DNA of 13,049 nt, from NCBI GenBank assembly GCA_015494735.1, contig WGAQ01000076.1:1-13049 (forward strand). The letters run 5' to 3'. Below, piece by piece: positions 13,023 to 13,049 of the stretch. This DNA is from Caldifarciminota bacterium (lineage in GTDB: Bacteria > Hydrothermota > Hydrothermia > LBFQ01 > DSFT01). A model generated the notes under the pieces. It made no database searches and was not told where the DNA came from. It saw only the letters and a list, made by a program, of their open reading frames with translations. Within the stretch, counting starts at the first letter, position 1. Every line of letters starts with the position of its first letter. The position numbers and the translations under genes were made by a program.

Positions 13023-13049
13023 CATTTGGTTTCCCTCTCACCTTCGGAC

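Noticed and set aside
1..13049. Frequent GAATTC and GGAGG words that look like a dispersed repeat
   Set aside because: GAATTC mostly encodes Glu-Phe or Asn-Ser and GGAGG reflects Arg/Gly/Glu codon choice inside genes. I found no long direct repeats, CRISPR array, tRNA, rRNA or insertion sequence.

Overview
The window carries twelve protein-coding genes and almost no non-coding DNA. It looks like a chromosomal segment of a bacterium with a very compact genome. Arginine is often AGG/AGA and isoleucine often ATA, a bias common in thermophiles. The gene mix is a DUF2723 membrane glycosyltransferase, an archaeal-type phosphoglucose/phosphomannose isomerase, an outer-membrane beta-barrel protein and a 2-oxoacid dehydrogenase E2. 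This fits a Gram-negative, possibly thermophilic, uncultured lineage (a WOR-3/Hydrothermae-like or other FCB-related phylum is my guess). The phylum assignment is inference only. I see no rRNA, tRNA, CRISPR, transposase or phage gene.

Layout from left to right. 1-150 (+): C-terminal end of a membrane protein. 147-1728 (-): a three-gene cluster of two small paralogous exported proteins and a metallo-beta-lactamase-fold hydrolase. 1773-3056 (-): E2 acyltransferase. A 108-bp divergent promoter region follows. 3165-4772 (+): pyrG, whose stop overlaps that of tadA. 4769-5634 (-): a biotinyl carrier protein and tadA, overlapping by 4 bp. 5671-6624 (-): secreted cyclase-family hydrolase. A divergent regulatory region of 124 bp follows. 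6749-7966 (+): outer-membrane beta-barrel protein. A symmetric hairpin lies between convergent genes. 7989-11991 (-): DUF2723 glycosyltransferase and a KOW-containing protein, 1 bp apart. 12018-13010 (-): bifunctional PGI/PMI.

The isomerase can supply mannose-6-phosphate and fructose-6-phosphate, and the neighbouring DUF2723 protein could use derived sugars for surface protein glycosylation. The remaining genes are a mix of housekeeping (CTP synthase, tRNA adenosine deaminase, carrier subunits of large enzymes) and envelope functions.

The most striking pattern is in the control DNA. Six genes (PGI/PMI, DUF2723, E2, MBL, BCCP with a GTG start, pyrG) have a TAnnnT-like -10 hexamer ending 5 or 6 nt before the start codon and no Shine-Dalgarno sequence, as expected for leaderless transcripts. 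Operon-internal genes and the two envelope genes at 6624/6749 mostly have GGAGG sites. At four starts a GC-rich hairpin sits 0-2 nt before the -10 hexamer, so three terminators appear to share their T-rich tail with the next gene's promoter. Two small exported proteins (983-1336, 1348-1728) are diverged tandem paralogs with two cysteines exactly 96 residues apart, and I do not recognise their family.
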